From Vibrio nigripulchritudo ATCC 27043 (GTDB lineage: Bacteria; Pseudomonadota; Gammaproteobacteria; Enterobacterales; Vibrionaceae), in assembly GCF_000222685.1 (NCBI RefSeq), contig NZ_AFWJ01000024.1:17362-81361 (forward strand): a DNA stretch of 64,000 bases, given 5' to 3'. Below are positions 1 through 9,648 of the stretch, piece after piece. A model generated the notes under the pieces. That model saw only the letters and a program-made list of their open reading frames with translations. It was not told the origin of the DNA and searched no databases. The stretch's first letter is position 1. Each line of letters opens with the position of its first letter. Position numbers and translations under genes: made by a program.

Positions 1-1620
1 GTCCATGTTGTCCTTACGGTCACGGATACTGATGAAGATCTGCCATACCTGAGCCGCGACACCAAGAGCGATGATACCTACGCCACAAGCCGCAATCCAA
101 AGCAATGGAGCCCACTCTGGGTTATCGATAGTCGCAAGACGGCGAGTCATACCGTTGAAGCCAAGTACGTATACAGGCATGAAGGCAACGAAGAAACCTA
201 CAGTCCAAAGCACACAGGAGATCTTGCCCCACTTCTCGTTGAGCTTGAATCCAGTTGCTTTCGGGAACCAGTAAGTAAAGCCAGCGAAGTAACCGAACAA
301 TGCACCACCAATGATTACGTTATGGAAGTGAGCGATTACGAACAAGCTGTTGTGCAGTACGAAGTTTGCTGCCGGAACGGCCAGCATTACACCTGTCATA
401 CCACCAATGGTAAATGTCACTAGGAAAGCACAGGTCCACCACATACTTGCTGTGAACTCAACACGACCTTTGTACATGGTAAACAGCCAGTTAAATATCT
501 TAACCCCGGTGGGTATGGATATGATCATGGTGGCTATACCGAAGAAGGCGTTAACACTTGCGCCGGCACCCATGGTAAAGAAGTGGTGTAGCCATACGAT
601 GAACGACATCAGCATGATTACTGCAGTTGCCCATACTAGGGAAGTGTAACCAAACAGACGTTTACGTGAGAAGGTTGCACACACTTCAGAGAAGATACCA
701 AAAGCAGGCAGAATCAGGATGTAAACTTCTGGGTGACCCCATGCCCAAATCAGGTTCACGTACATCATGACGTTGCCGCCCATGTCGTTCGTGAAGAAAT
801 GAGTACCGATGTAACGGTCAAGAGTCAGTAAGGTCAGTGTTACCGTCAGGATTGGGAAAGCAACAACAATCAGGGCGTTCGCACACAAAGATGTCCATGT
901 GAACACAGGCATTTGCATTAGCTTCATGCCAGGCGCACGCATACGCAGAATAGTTACGACAAAGTTAACACCCGTCAGAAGCGTACCAATACCTGATATC
1001 TGGAGAGACCAGAGCCAATAATCGACCCCTACCCAAGGGCTGTACTCCATGCCAGAAAGTGGTGGGTATGCCAACCAACCCGTTGCCGCGAATTCACCAA
1101 CGAACAGAGACAGGTTAATTAGGATAGCGCCCACAACGAATAGCCAGAAGCTCAAAGAGTTCAGGAACGGGAAGGCAACGTCTCGAGCACCAATCTGCAA
1201 GGGAACGATAACGTTCATCAGACCAACGATGAATGGCATTGCTACGAAGAAGATCATAATTACGCCGTGGGCGGTAAAGATCTGGTCGTAGTGCTCAGGA
1301 GGCAAGTAGCCTGCATCGATAGTGTCTAGGGCTTGCTGAGAACGCATCAAAACGGCGTCCGAGAAGCCACGGAACATCATGACTAAAGCCACGATGATAT
1401 ACATGATACCTATCTTTTTGTGGTCGACAGACGTAAACCACTCATTCCACAGGTATGTCCATTTTTTCTGGTAGGTGATTAAGCCACACAGTGCTAATCC
1501 ACCCAAAATAGCTGCAACCATTACGGGCAAAATTACTGGGTCATAATAAGGGATGACATCCCAGTTAAGTTTCCCGAAAATTAAATCAGGTTCGGCATGT
1601 ACGTCGCCTTTATAGGCCAT
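1..1620 (-). CDS. cyoB: Cytochrome bo ubiquinol oxidase subunit I (3' end outside window)
   Basis: Catalytic haem-copper subunit of the proton-pumping quinol oxidase in the inner membrane. Reading leftward from the ATG at 1618-1620 there is an open frame of 540 codons running off the left edge, so the C-terminus is missing. Visible signatures are the N-terminal segment ending [13 protein letters not shown], the copper-B/cross-link motif [13 protein letters not shown], the VWLHHFF histidine pair and many hydrophobic helices. The start overlaps the end of cyoA by 11 nt, which implies translational coupling in a cyoAB operon. The cyoCDE genes would lie to the left of the window. A cytochrome c oxidase subunit I is the alternative, but the cyoA-type partner and the [13 protein letters not shown]-terminus favour CyoB. 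Confidence 0.93.
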   Translation of the reverse strand, partial: MAYKGDVHAEPDLIFGKLNWDVIPYYDPVILPVMVAAILGGLALCGLITYQKKWTYLWNEWFTSVDHKKIGIMYIIVALVMMFRGFSDAVLMRSQQALDTIDAGYLPPEHYDQIFTAHGVIMIFFVAMPFIVGLMNVIVPLQIGARDVAFPFLNSLSFWLFVVGAILINLSLFVGEFAATGWLAYPPLSGMEYSPWVGVDYWLWSLQISGIGTLLTGVNFVVTILRMRAPGMKLMQMPVFTWTSLCANALIVVAFPILTVTLTLLTLDRYIGTHFFTNDMGGNVMMYVNLIWAWGHPEVYILILPAFGIFSEVCATFSRKRLFGYTSLVWATAVIMLMSFIVWLHHFFTMGAGASVNAFFGIATMIISIPTGVKIFNWLFTMYKGRVEFTASMWWTCAFLVTFTIGGMTGVMLAVPAANFVLHNSLFVIAHFHNVIIGGALFGYFAGFTYWFPKATGFKLNEKWGKISCVLWTVGFFVAFMPVYVLGFNGMTRRLATIDNPEWAPLLWIAACGVGIIALGVAAQVWQIFISIRDRKDNMD

Positions 1621-2497
1621 TTTGGACTCCTGAATGTTTCTCAATAATGTCTTTGAATCTCAAAGGGTCTACGGTCGAGTAATACGTCACCGGGTGCGGT
1701 GTACGGATTTGTTCTTTCTCGTTGTCTATCAATACTTGGTAGCTGGCATCGTTAAGTGCTTGCTCAGACGTCTTAACCTTGCTCAACCAGTCGTTGAATT
1801 CTGAGTCGTCGACTACGTGCGCTTTAAAGTGCATGTTAGAGAAGCCAAACCCACTGTAGTTTGCAGACAGACCGCGGTAGACACCCTCTTCTGAAGCCAT
1901 CAGGTGAAGACGGTTTTCCATGCCTGCCATTGCGTAGATTTGACTACCCAATTGAGGAATGAAGAACGAGTTCATAGTGGTGTCAGAGGTAACAAGGAAT
2001 TCGACAGGACGATCAACAGGGAAAGCCAGTTCGTTTACCGTTGCGATTTGCTGTTCAGGGTAAATGAACAACCACTTCCAGTTCATTGAAACGACTTGGA
2101 TAGTCAGAGGCTCTTTATCAGATTCAATCTCACGGCGTGGATCAAGAGAGTGGGAGGTTTCATAAGTAACCCAACCCAAAGCCAGAATGATTAAACATGG
2201 TACAGTCCAAACTATCACTTCGATTTTTGTTGAGTGTTCCCAGTTAGGTTTGTATTCAGCATCTTTGTTAGATGCACGATACTTGTATGGGAAGTACACA
2301 CATAGGAACAACACCGGAACGATGATGATTGCCATAAGCAAAACGGAAGTGATAATCAGCGATTCCTGAGCTTGACCGATTGGTCCCTTAGGATCGAATA
2401 ACACCATGTTACTGCCGAAGAATAGTACGCCTAATAAAATCAGCCCCACGACTGAAGTTAATATTAATGCAACTTTTATGTTACATTTTATTTTCAT
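1610..2497 (-). CDS. cyoA: Cytochrome bo ubiquinol oxidase subunit II
   Basis: Subunit II of the quinol oxidase. I placed the start at the ATG at 2495-2497, which has AGGGAGG just upstream, giving 295 residues; an upstream in-frame start at 2539 lacks a ribosome site. The protein has an N-terminal hydrophobic segment, two further membrane helices (about residues 35-60 and 80-100) and a periplasmic cupredoxin-like domain containing [11 protein letters not shown] and [16 protein letters not shown]. It lacks Cu-A cysteines, as expected for quinol oxidases. In E. coli CyoA a lipobox cysteine precedes the NSALLDPKG stretch; here the matching residue in [11 protein letters not shown] is serine, so the usual lipid anchor appears absent. 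First gene of the cyo operon in this window. Confidence 0.93.
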   Translation of the reverse strand: MKIKCNIKVALILTSVVGLILLGVLFFGSNMVLFDPKGPIGQAQESLIITSVLLMAIIIVPVLFLCVYFPYKYRASNKDAEYKPNWEHSTKIEVIVWTVPCLIILALGWVTYETSHSLDPRREIESDKEPLTIQVVSMNWKWLFIYPEQQIATVNELAFPVDRPVEFLVTSDTTMNSFFIPQLGSQIYAMAGMENRLHLMASEEGVYRGLSANYSGFGFSNMHFKAHVVDDSEFNDWLSKVKTSEQALNDASYQVLIDNEKEQIRTPHPVTYYSTVDPLRFKDIIEKHSGVQNGL

Positions 2498-3599
2498 TTG
2501 TCCTCCCTGGAGCTCACGCCAGAATAAATTCAAAGACAATACTTAAAATACGAAGCACCCAAATACGCGGATCAGATGCGAAATTAGAAAAAATTTGCAC
2601 GTGAAATGACGTCAAACAAAAACCCAAGTTTTCGTTAACAATTCATTATCATTTGAAACAAATCTCTTACAAAATGCAGTGATATTAGAACTTAGATACT
2701 AAAGGGTGAATTAAAGTACCAAATTGTTAAATTAGCAAGCTTTTACTTGTTCAGAACTGTAAATTTCAATCTATGTATAAATTACAAAAATATTAATTTC
2801 ATTTTTTCAAAAAATGAGGTAATGCGTGGTTTTCCTAGCAACAATCTGTTTTACAGAGCGAAATAAATAAAGAAAAATACCATTCCCATAATATTAGTGT
2901 GCCATTTTTCTGGTCTTAGTATTAATGCTCATATTATTTCTGATATAACCTTTCTCTTGTTGGGGTAAATTTTGAGATCTGTGTTCAAATCGATTTCATT
3001 CAACTTGCATACGCTTTAACCAGGAAAAACTAATGAAGTAGCTAATGACATACTGGTTATCGTTTTATATAAAACCATATCAGCATGGTCAGCGTATTGA
3101 CTAGTCATTCAGAGGGTTTCGGGAGCGTAAGAAGTTCTTCATTGTGCGGAAAAACGATCTCGCTGCTTGTGTGTATCAAACAATTAATCAAATAAGCCGT
3201 GAATCTACCAAACAGCACTCTGCCAAAGCGTTGCTATATTAAATCTGCTCCTTACGTGTAATTTAATGAGCCAGATAATTATAGTTCCAATAAAGCCTTT
3301 TTATTTATATGGATATATGAATTGGCTTTTTCATATTGTCTGGAGCCTAATGCCGAAAGAACTGTAACTTGATATTTCTGTCAATTTAAGAGATGAAATA
3401 AACCACTTAAAATATATGGTTAAAGGATTGCTAATAAACCTTTTGGGTTGTTTATTGACCAGTTTAATATTATCAATATTTCATAAAGATGCTTAATTTG
3501 CATTCAAATGTTAAAAGATCGAGCAAAATACCCCTGGATTTTTTATAGATATTAAGCTCGATAATTTAACATATGCTAGACCTTAAAATTTATATTGAG
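2498..3599. other. AT-rich intergenic region upstream of cyoA
   Basis: About 1.1 kb without a credible coding region. It is very AT-rich, with stop codons in all frames. It must hold the cyo promoter, since cyoA is the first leftward gene. GTTAACAATTCATT near 2635 loosely resembles ArcA-type GTTA repeats, but I would not call it a site. A small inverted repeat (AATAAAC at 3433-3439, GTTTATT at 3450-3456) lies beyond the LysR stop and lacks a T-tract on either strand. I cannot exclude a small RNA. Confidence 0.5.
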
Positions 3600-4520
3600 T
3601 CAGCAGCTCGTATAGTTCATTCCTGAAAAGATGTCTGCTCCCATTAAAAAATCAATTAAATGTCTGATTCTTGCAGGCATTTGTTTTCTGGACGGGTAAA
3701 CAAGGTTGAATATTTTGGGTTCACTACGAACACCACACGCCACTTGAACCAGTTCTCCAGCTTCGATTTCCTTTTGAATGGTGCAGGGTATAAGCAAACC
3801 TATTCCGACGCCCATTTTAGTGAGTGTCTGCATCACCAATGGAGAATTACAACAGTGATAATGCTTAGGTGCGACGGTGACGGGCTTGCCCTCATAGAAA
3901 AGTTTTTGCAGATTGTTGCTCGCCGATTGCTGCTCAAGCAGGATCCAATAGTGGGATTCGAGATCGTCGGCACATAATGGCATTCCGTGTTTTTCAATAT
4001 AATCGGGGCTCGCAAATATGTGAGCACTTTGCTCGAACATTTGTCGGGCAATAAGTGAACTGTCCTGAGGGGAGCCGACACGTAAGGCAAGATCGATGTT
4101 TTCAGCGACAATATCTGACTTGTGGTCATTCATGACTAAGTCGAGCTCAACATCTGGGTATTCTTCTCTGAACGTTTCAAGGATGGGTAGCACCTGATTG
4201 ATGGCGATGTCGTATGTCATGGTCAGAGAAACGCGACCAGACACTTCTTTTGGTGCAATCAAAGATTCCACATGTGCTAACAGGTAGGGTAACTGCTTGA
4301 CCTCGTTATAAACCTTTTGTCCTTCGAGGGTGACAGACAGTTTTCGGGTAGAACGGTGAATGAGTCGAGAGCCCAGTTGAATTTCCAGTTCGGACAGTTG
4401 TTTGCTCAGCTTTGAACGGTCAGTTTTGAGTCTTCTGGCCGCGGCAGAAAAGCTGCCAGCTTCGACAATAGCAGCAAACATTGCCATGCGCTTTAAATGG
4501 GCGAAGTTACTTGCATTCAA
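3600..4520 (-). CDS. LysR-family transcriptional regulator
   Basis: A 306-residue DNA-binding regulator of ordinary LysR length. Residues about 10-70 form the winged helix-turn-helix (FAAIVEAGSFSAAARRL, then SKLSKQLSELEIQLGSRLI), followed by the effector domain (SGRVSLTMTYDIAINQVLP onward). The sequence resembles the CrgA-like subgroup rather than a named regulator. It is transcribed away from the acyltransferase gene starting at 4853, and LysR proteins commonly control the divergent neighbour, so that gene is the natural target candidate. The ligand is unknown. The ATG used fits the normal distance to the helix-turn-helix. Confidence 0.9.
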   Translation of the reverse strand: MNASNFAHLKRMAMFAAIVEAGSFSAAARRLKTDRSKLSKQLSELEIQLGSRLIHRSTRKLSVTLEGQKVYNEVKQLPYLLAHVESLIAPKEVSGRVSLTMTYDIAINQVLPILETFREEYPDVELDLVMNDHKSDIVAENIDLALRVGSPQDSSLIARQMFEQSAHIFASPDYIEKHGMPLCADDLESHYWILLEQQSASNNLQKLFYEGKPVTVAPKHYHCCNSPLVMQTLTKMGVGIGLLIPCTIQKEIEAGELVQVACGVRSEPKIFNLVYPSRKQMPARIRHLIDFLMGADIFSGMNYTSC

Positions 4521-4852
4521 AATTGCAACACTCCATGTCTTTTATACCACCTAGTGATAATTGTGAATTTATAAATAATTGAAGATATCTGAGTATCGAC
4601 AAGATTCTCAGGTAGAAAAGTGTATAGAAGCTAGAAGACCAGCTTAATGCATGAAAATCTTTCAAATTTTTACAAATGAGCATGATATTCGTAGATTCGA
4701 CGTCAATTTGCTCGATCAATCAATTCACTATAAAAAATCTGGGATTACGGTCTGAATTTTTCGGGTGCGCTTTCAGGTGTTCTGTATTTTGAGGATAACC
4801 CTCCGATTTTCAGCGCCTTCAGACCTGAAGTTCCATTCAAGGAGCGAAAACA
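4521..4852. other. Divergent intergenic region between LysR gene and acyltransferase gene
   Basis: 332 bp that must contain both divergent promoters. I see no confident operator. A good ribosome site (AAGGAGCG) precedes the ATG at 4853. Overlapping short frames on the minus strand have no ribosome site or domain content. Confidence 0.5.
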
Positions 4853-6085
4853 ATGTTCCATTTAGATAAGACCCATGCTTCAGGGGTGAGCAACCAGGAA
4901 GCAAGTCATTTTTCAGCACAGTTTGGCAACACAAATACAGAGGTTTCACAGCGTCTAAAACCAGAGTCGGCACAGGGAGGACAAGGCACAAACTATCATC
5001 AAACAGATCAAGAAGACTCCCAAGATGGAGCCACAATAAGCAATGGCAAACCAAGTGTCGTCTTCATGTTCAGTGGTTACGAATCTGAACCTCATCGCTG
5101 CGCAAAACCATTGTATGAAAACTTCGATTTCTTTCATGAAAGGGTAGAGGAATGCTTATGGCACTTAACTCAGATTGATGGACATCTTGCCGGAGAGACG
5201 GAGCGATTTTTTGGAGAGTGCCAAACCGAAGAGGGGAGACCTGTTAGTCAGGTTCAACTGTTTGTTTTTGAGTATGCTTTGGCTTCGACTTTGATTCACT
5301 GGGGAATCAAACCCGATGCCCTGATTGGTGAAAGCCTCGGGGAATGCGTAGCTGCCTGCATCAGCGGATTGCTGGATATCGATGATGCGTTGTCGATGGT
5401 CTGTTCTCGCCAACGTTTGATGGAAAGTGCGCAATCTGGGGCGATGTTTGCTGTGCCAGAAAGCAAGGAGCAGGTAAACGAGTGGCTGGACGAGTGGAAC
5501 GAAGAGCATACGGAAATGGAACAGAAGCTTTCTCTTGCTTACGTTAATGCGCCAAACGAATGTGTTGTGTCTGGTGGTTCAGACCCCTTAACTCATTGGC
5601 TTGAACAGCACGCAAAGGAAGCGATAAGGGGTCAGTACGTATCGCAAAGGTACGCTTTTCATTCAGACTTGATGTCGGAGGCGTGCAAAACACTGGCATC
5701 TTATATAGAAGGTCTCCCAAGCCACCCAATTAAAACCCCTTTCGTGTCCACCGTTACAGGCAGGTGGGCTCAACAGAGTGAGGTGGAGAGCACGGGTTAC
5801 TGGGCAAATCAAATTCGGCAAACCGTGCAACTGGAAGAAGGGTTAAGGTGCGTATCTGAAGAGCTCGGGAATTGTATGCTGGTCGAAATCGGGCTTGGGG
5901 AAAGCTTGTCCAAGCTGGTTGAGCAGCAAGGCAACGATGATTTGTGTGCCTTTCCGCTCCTCCCCGAGTTGCTTGCTGAAGACATCGCATTACCGCAAAA
6001 CTTCGCCTGCCAGTGTGTGCTCGCTTCAGTTAAAACACTCAATCAATATGGCGTAAATATCCGCTGGGAGCGCGTACCTGCTTAG
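4853..6085 (+). CDS. Free-standing polyketide-type acyltransferase (AT) domain protein
   Basis: Likely transfers a malonyl-type acyl group from CoA to an acyl carrier protein. Of 410 residues, about 1-65 are hydrophilic and low in complexity, about 66-355 form the AT fold, and the end (LASVKTLNQYGVNIRWE) looks like a post-AT linker of modular synthases. Active-site elements are Ser161 in GESLGE, Arg188 in CSRQRLM and His270 in YAFH; the YAFH form is close to the malonyl-type HAFH. Oddities are GES instead of GHS around the nucleophile, and FMFSGYESE where the family normally has GQGS. No ketosynthase or carrier protein is nearby. It converges on a type II thioesterase, which suggests a shared assembly-line role in trans. 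A relic of a lost PKS is the alternative. Confidence 0.82.
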   Translation: MFHLDKTHASGVSNQEASHFSAQFGNTNTEVSQRLKPESAQGGQGTNYHQTDQEDSQDGATISNGKPSVVFMFSGYESEPHRCAKPLYENFDFFHERVEECLWHLTQIDGHLAGETERFFGECQTEEGRPVSQVQLFVFEYALASTLIHWGIKPDALIGESLGECVAACISGLLDIDDALSMVCSRQRLMESAQSGAMFAVPESKEQVNEWLDEWNEEHTEMEQKLSLAYVNAPNECVVSGGSDPLTHWLEQHAKEAIRGQYVSQRYAFHSDLMSEACKTLASYIEGLPSHPIKTPFVSTVTGRWAQQSEVESTGYWANQIRQTVQLEEGLRCVSEELGNCMLVEIGLGESLSKLVEQQGNDDLCAFPLLPELLAEDIALPQNFACQCVLASVKTLNQYGVNIRWERVPA

Positions 6086-6104
6086 TCCTTAAACCCGAAA
6101 AAGT

Positions 6105-6884
6105 TTAAGCGTCAGCAAGTAGCTGTTCTGTAATTGGCTGAACGATATCGACAAGCTTTTTACTCACCGAGTCAAATTGCTTGTCGATAAAAAAGTGATC
6201 CCCTTCAATCATCACCAACTCAAAGCCCGCTGTTAAATGGTTTTCCCATCTTGGCAGTGTATGCGATGGAATGGTGGTATCTTTGGTGCCACCAAATAAT
6301 GTTGCTGGAATATCGAGTGGAATGATTTGTGAAACCTTGTGTGTTTCGGCAAGTTTAAAATCGGCTTTCAGACCTGGAAGCAACATAGACATCAATCCAT
6401 CATGTTCGATGACTTCATCTGGCGTCCCGCCCATCTCTTTCAACCTTCCTTTAAACTCTTCATCAGACAATCCGTGCATAGGTCGCTCAGAGTTAAACTC
6501 ATGCGGCGCACGTGAAGCGGCCAAAATGAAATGAACGGGCAGTCTCATCCCTTTACTTTTCAGTAGTTTAATCAGTTCGTACCCGATTCTTGAGCCTAGG
6601 CTGTGCCCCCAAATAATGAAAGGTTTATCCATCAGTGGAATTAGAGCTGTTGCAAGGTCGTTGACCAAGGCACTCATATTTTCGTATGGCGCTTCTCTTA
6701 ATCGACTGCCTTTACCCGGCAATTGAACTGCGCAAAGCTCTACATCTAGCCCTTCTATAGATGCATAAGGAAGGAAAGAACTGACATTACCCCCCGCATA
6801 TGGAAGGCAGAAAATTCGTAAAGCGGCGTCGGGCTTAGGGTTTGGGATGGCAAACCAACGATTTAAAGAGGTGTTACCTTGCAT
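6105..6884 (-). CDS. Type II thioesterase (GrsT/TEII-like alpha/beta hydrolase)
   Basis: Removes aberrant acyl groups from carrier proteins of NRPS or PKS systems. With the ATG at 6882-6884 (AAGGA six bases upstream; upstream TTG and ATG alternatives are badly spaced) it is 259 residues, normal for the family. Characteristic features are FCLPYAGG near residue 30, VQLPGKGSR, nucleophile Ser95 in GHSLGS, the acid in FGGTKDTTIP and the histidine in EGDHFFID. It faces the acyltransferase gene tail to tail, with only 19 bp between stops. A weak hairpin (CTTAAAC 6088-6094, GTTTAAG 6103-6109) sits in that gap. No megasynthase is in the window, so its carrier protein must be encoded elsewhere. Confidence 0.88.
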   Translation of the reverse strand: MQGNTSLNRWFAIPNPKPDAALRIFCLPYAGGNVSSFLPYASIEGLDVELCAVQLPGKGSRLREAPYENMSALVNDLATALIPLMDKPFIIWGHSLGSRIGYELIKLLKSKGMRLPVHFILAASRAPHEFNSERPMHGLSDEEFKGRLKEMGGTPDEVIEHDGLMSMLLPGLKADFKLAETHKVSQIIPLDIPATLFGGTKDTTIPSHTLPRWENHLTAGFELVMIEGDHFFIDKQFDSVSKKLVDIVQPITEQLLADA

Positions 6885-7065
6885 TTTCATTCCTTTCAAA
6901 ACAAGAGAACGAAGAGGATAGCTATGTTGTATAAGAATTAAAACCTTTGTTTCATTTCACTACAATGTCTGTCATCAACGGCTTGGTCATGCCGACACAA
7001 ACAAATTAGTAGTTAATTAATATCGGATTGATTATATTCCCGCGCAAAGAGAAAAGGAGTTCAAA

Positions 7066-7611
7066 GTGTTTGAAATCGTTACAGAACGGCTGATCTTAAG
7101 GGACTTTATACCCAAGGACGTATCCTCATATGTTCGCTTAACACAAGATGAGAAGTATCAGCGCTTTTACGATGAAGAGGATTGTTCTGTCGAGAAAGCA
7201 GAGTTTCTGGTTAACTTGTTCGTTGAGCAAGCATCAGAAATCCCTCGCTCCAAATATCAATTAGCCATTGTGCTCAAAGATACCAGTCAGGTTATCGGTA
7301 CTTGTGGCATTCGGATGGAAGCTGATCATCAGGCATCGATGGGATGTGGCGTAGCTCGTGAGTTTCAAGGAGCTGGATACGCTCAGGAAGCCGTCGAAGC
7401 GATATCTGCCTTTGGCTTTGAAACATTGAATGTGCATCGACTCTATGCCGAAACCATCAGTGCGAACAAAGCTGCCATAGCAATGTGCCGCCAGTTTGGA
7501 ATGAGAAAAGAAGCTGAGTTTGTTGAACATCGGTTCTTCAAAAAACGTTGGTGGAACACGGTTATCTACGCAATATTGAAATCAGAATGGAATGAGAAAA
7601 AGGGAAGTTAA
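7066..7611 (+). CDS. GNAT acetyltransferase, RimJ/RimL-like
   Basis: A 181-residue N-acetyltransferase beginning at GTG with AAAAGGAG upstream. The N-terminus (VTERLILRDFIPKDV) is typical of the RimJ/RimL group that acetylates protein N-termini or small amines. The acetyl-CoA loop is GVAREFQGAGYAQEA, and the C-terminal part (NKAAIAMCRQFGMRKEAEF) is the usual GNAT end. It is followed immediately by a second GNAT gene, so the two are probably co-transcribed. Substrate cannot be told from sequence. Confidence 0.9.
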   Translation: MFEIVTERLILRDFIPKDVSSYVRLTQDEKYQRFYDEEDCSVEKAEFLVNLFVEQASEIPRSKYQLAIVLKDTSQVIGTCGIRMEADHQASMGCGVAREFQGAGYAQEAVEAISAFGFETLNVHRLYAETISANKAAIAMCRQFGMRKEAEFVEHRFFKKRWWNTVIYAILKSEWNEKKGS

Positions 7612-7612
7612 T

Positions 7613-8080
7613 ATGTTGAGCTTACAACCGATGGAACCTAAGCATCTGGAGCAGGTTTCCGATTTACGTGTCGAAGAGTCGCAACTTAAGTTTGTAGGGA
7701 CCATGGAAGAAATTTTGGTCAATGTAGACGACAAGGTGCATCCGAATGTGATGCTTTCAGGTGACAGAATTGTTGGCTTTTTCCTTGTAGATACCAGTTA
7801 CCCTGCAAGCTACGAGTTTGCCCAATCTGGTTCTTTGGGGCTTCGAGCGTTTTTCATTGATAGTCGATATCAGGGAAATGGATACGGGAAGCAAGCCGTT
7901 GCGAGCCTAAAACCTTTTCTCAATGATCAATACCCGAACCATCATTCCATCTATCTAACCGTGAACTGCAAGAATCCCGGCGCATATCGTTGCTACGATC
8001 TTGCTGGTTTTCAAGATACCCAAGAGCTCTACCATGGTGGCGCTGCCGGACCACAGCACATTATGGTGATGCCGCTCTGA
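7613..8080 (+). CDS. GNAT acetyltransferase (polyamine-acetyltransferase-like)
   Basis: A 155-residue acetyltransferase. I chose ATG 7613, preceded by AAGGGAAG; an in-frame start at 7592 would sit inside the previous gene. The acetyl-CoA site is DSRYQGNGYGKQA, followed by LTVNCKNPGAYRCYDLAGF, a C-terminal pattern seen in spermine/spermidine acetyltransferase relatives. It begins one base after the stop of the preceding GNAT gene, so the two are very likely translated from one message. The substrate is inferred only loosely. Confidence 0.87.
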   Translation: MLSLQPMEPKHLEQVSDLRVEESQLKFVGTMEEILVNVDDKVHPNVMLSGDRIVGFFLVDTSYPASYEFAQSGSLGLRAFFIDSRYQGNGYGKQAVASLKPFLNDQYPNHHSIYLTVNCKNPGAYRCYDLAGFQDTQELYHGGAAGPQHIMVMPL

Positions 8081-8133
8081 TTGAGGATACTTCATTATCT
8101 ATACTTAGATTAGGTCGGGTTCGGAAGTAAGAA

Positions 8134-8979
8134 ATGAATAGATCTAAATTCGTTATCAGTTTCTTTGTCTCTCTTATTGCTTTTGCGGTAAAGCCCGCTT
8201 TTGCCGTTGATCACCATAAGTTTTTAGACATTCCTTACGGAGAGCATCGAAAGCAGAAGCTGGATGTGTACTTTCCAAAGTTTGCGCGCAGTGCGCCAGT
8301 GATCTTTTTTGTCCATGGTGGTGCCTGGCGAATTGGGGACAAAGGTACGCGATCACAGGTTAAAAATAAGATAGAGAAATGGGTATCTCTGGGAATCGTA
8401 GTGGTATCGATCAACTACCGGATGCTGCCTGATATTCGACCAGTAGAACAGGCTCAGGATGTTCGCAAAGCTCTGCGCTTTTCTCAGCAACAAGCTGGTG
8501 AGTGGGGAGCGGATGCCAGCCAGTTTATTCTAATGGGACACTCTGCCGGTGCCCATTTGGTGTCGCTAGTTTCTTCTACACCTGCCGTTGCGGAATCAAT
8601 GAAAATCGAGCCGTGGCTTGGAACAGTCTCCCTAGACACTATGGCTTATGACGTGACTAAGATAATGAAAAGGGATGATGTAAGCTGGTTTTATAGAAAT
8701 GCTTTTGGCGATAATCCCATTTATTGGGAGCAGGCGTCACCAATTAGTCAGCTCCGAACCGCCATCCCTCCATTTTTAGCCGTATGCTCAACGAGCAGAA
8801 AGCTGGATTCGTGTTCCCAGTCTCAAGATTTTATTGAGAAGCTCCGTGAGTTCGGTGGGCAGGGAACGCTGTTACCTGTGAACCTGTCCCACCGAAAACT
8901 GAATGTGTCTCTGGGAGCAAAGTCCACTTACACTGACCAGGTCGATACGTTTATCCAGCAATTGATTTCCAGTCGATAG
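8134..8979 (+). CDS. Secreted alpha/beta hydrolase (carboxylesterase/lipase type)
   Basis: A 281-residue esterase with an N-terminal signal peptide (hydrophobic core, AFA cleavage near residue 25), so it is periplasmic or secreted. The oxyanion motif is FFVHGGAWRIGDK and the nucleophile elbow GHSAGAH, as in the BD-FAE/HSL-like esterases; the catalytic histidine is probably in NLSHRKLN near the C-terminus. It stops six bases before the convergent stop of the ECF sigma factor, with no obvious terminator between. Substrate unknown. Confidence 0.85.
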   Translation: MNRSKFVISFFVSLIAFAVKPAFAVDHHKFLDIPYGEHRKQKLDVYFPKFARSAPVIFFVHGGAWRIGDKGTRSQVKNKIEKWVSLGIVVVSINYRMLPDIRPVEQAQDVRKALRFSQQQAGEWGADASQFILMGHSAGAHLVSLVSSTPAVAESMKIEPWLGTVSLDTMAYDVTKIMKRDDVSWFYRNAFGDNPIYWEQASPISQLRTAIPPFLAVCSTSRKLDSCSQSQDFIEKLREFGGQGTLLPVNLSHRKLNVSLGAKSTYTDQVDTFIQQLISSR

Positions 8980-8985
8980 TGTTTA

Positions 8986-9648
8986 TCAGTTGAGAGTTTT
9001 GGATCTACACTTCTGCCACTCAGACAACACGTTTCGGGTCACTGTATTACAACGTTCGCCAGCAAACTCGTAGAGCGACATCGACTCTCGTTCCATATGA
9101 GCAATCAACTGAGACTGAAGCTGGAGCCTGGCACGTCGATAGCGAGTTTTGATGACATTTACGTCCAGTCCGAGCGAGTCTGCCGTTTCCAGCGATGTCA
9201 TTCCCTGCACGCTACGCATCACAAATACGGTTCGATACATGATGGGTAACTGGTCTATCTCTTTTTCTAACAACTGGAGTATGTTTTGGTTCATCACTGG
9301 CTCCGATACAGAAAAAGTGGGACAGCTTGAAACGGGTTCGTCATCACCAAAAAACTCTAAACGTTGATCGGTACGTAGCCTGTTTAGGGCAACGTTTCGA
9401 GTGATCACAGTTAACCAGCTGGAATAGCCAGTTGGTCCCCGAAAAGAGGATAGATTTTGAAGCGCACGCAGGTGGGCTTCCTGAACAATATCCATCGCGT
9501 CGTCGTTACTTTGAGTGAACCCTCGGGCAATGCGAAACAGTAACTGATTATATCGACGAACCAATACCTCTGCGGCTTGGCTGTCTTTTTCTAATACTCG
9601 CTCGATAAGGTCGATATCAGAATAAGAGGTCAAATCGTTATCCGTCAT
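8986..9648 (-). CDS. ECF-type RNA polymerase sigma factor
   Basis: A 220-residue group 4 sigma factor. Region 2 is visible around LVRRYNQLLFRIARGF and DIVQEAHLRAL, and region 4 around LPIMYRTVFVMRSVQGMTSLE with the helix-turn-helix TADSLGLDVNVIKTRYRRAR. A C-terminal extension with two cysteines (GERCNTVTRNVLSEWQKC) follows region 4. Its start overlaps the end of the cytochrome c gene by 11 nt, so it is the last gene of a leftward group beginning with the ferritin-like lipoprotein. No anti-sigma gene is adjacent, so how it is controlled is not evident. The cysteines could be a redox or metal sensor, but that is speculation. Confidence 0.9.
   Translation of the reverse strand: MTDNDLTSYSDIDLIERVLEKDSQAAEVLVRRYNQLLFRIARGFTQSNDDAMDIVQEAHLRALQNLSSFRGPTGYSSWLTVITRNVALNRLRTDQRLEFFGDDEPVSSCPTFSVSEPVMNQNILQLLEKEIDQLPIMYRTVFVMRSVQGMTSLETADSLGLDVNVIKTRYRRARLQLQSQLIAHMERESMSLYEFAGERCNTVTRNVLSEWQKCRSKTLN

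Noticed and set aside
2498-3599. Hidden small gene or degenerate element in the gap upstream of cyoA
   Set aside because: Stops occur in all frames, and no inverted-repeat ends or protein fragments were recognisable; I could only call it AT-rich intergenic DNA.
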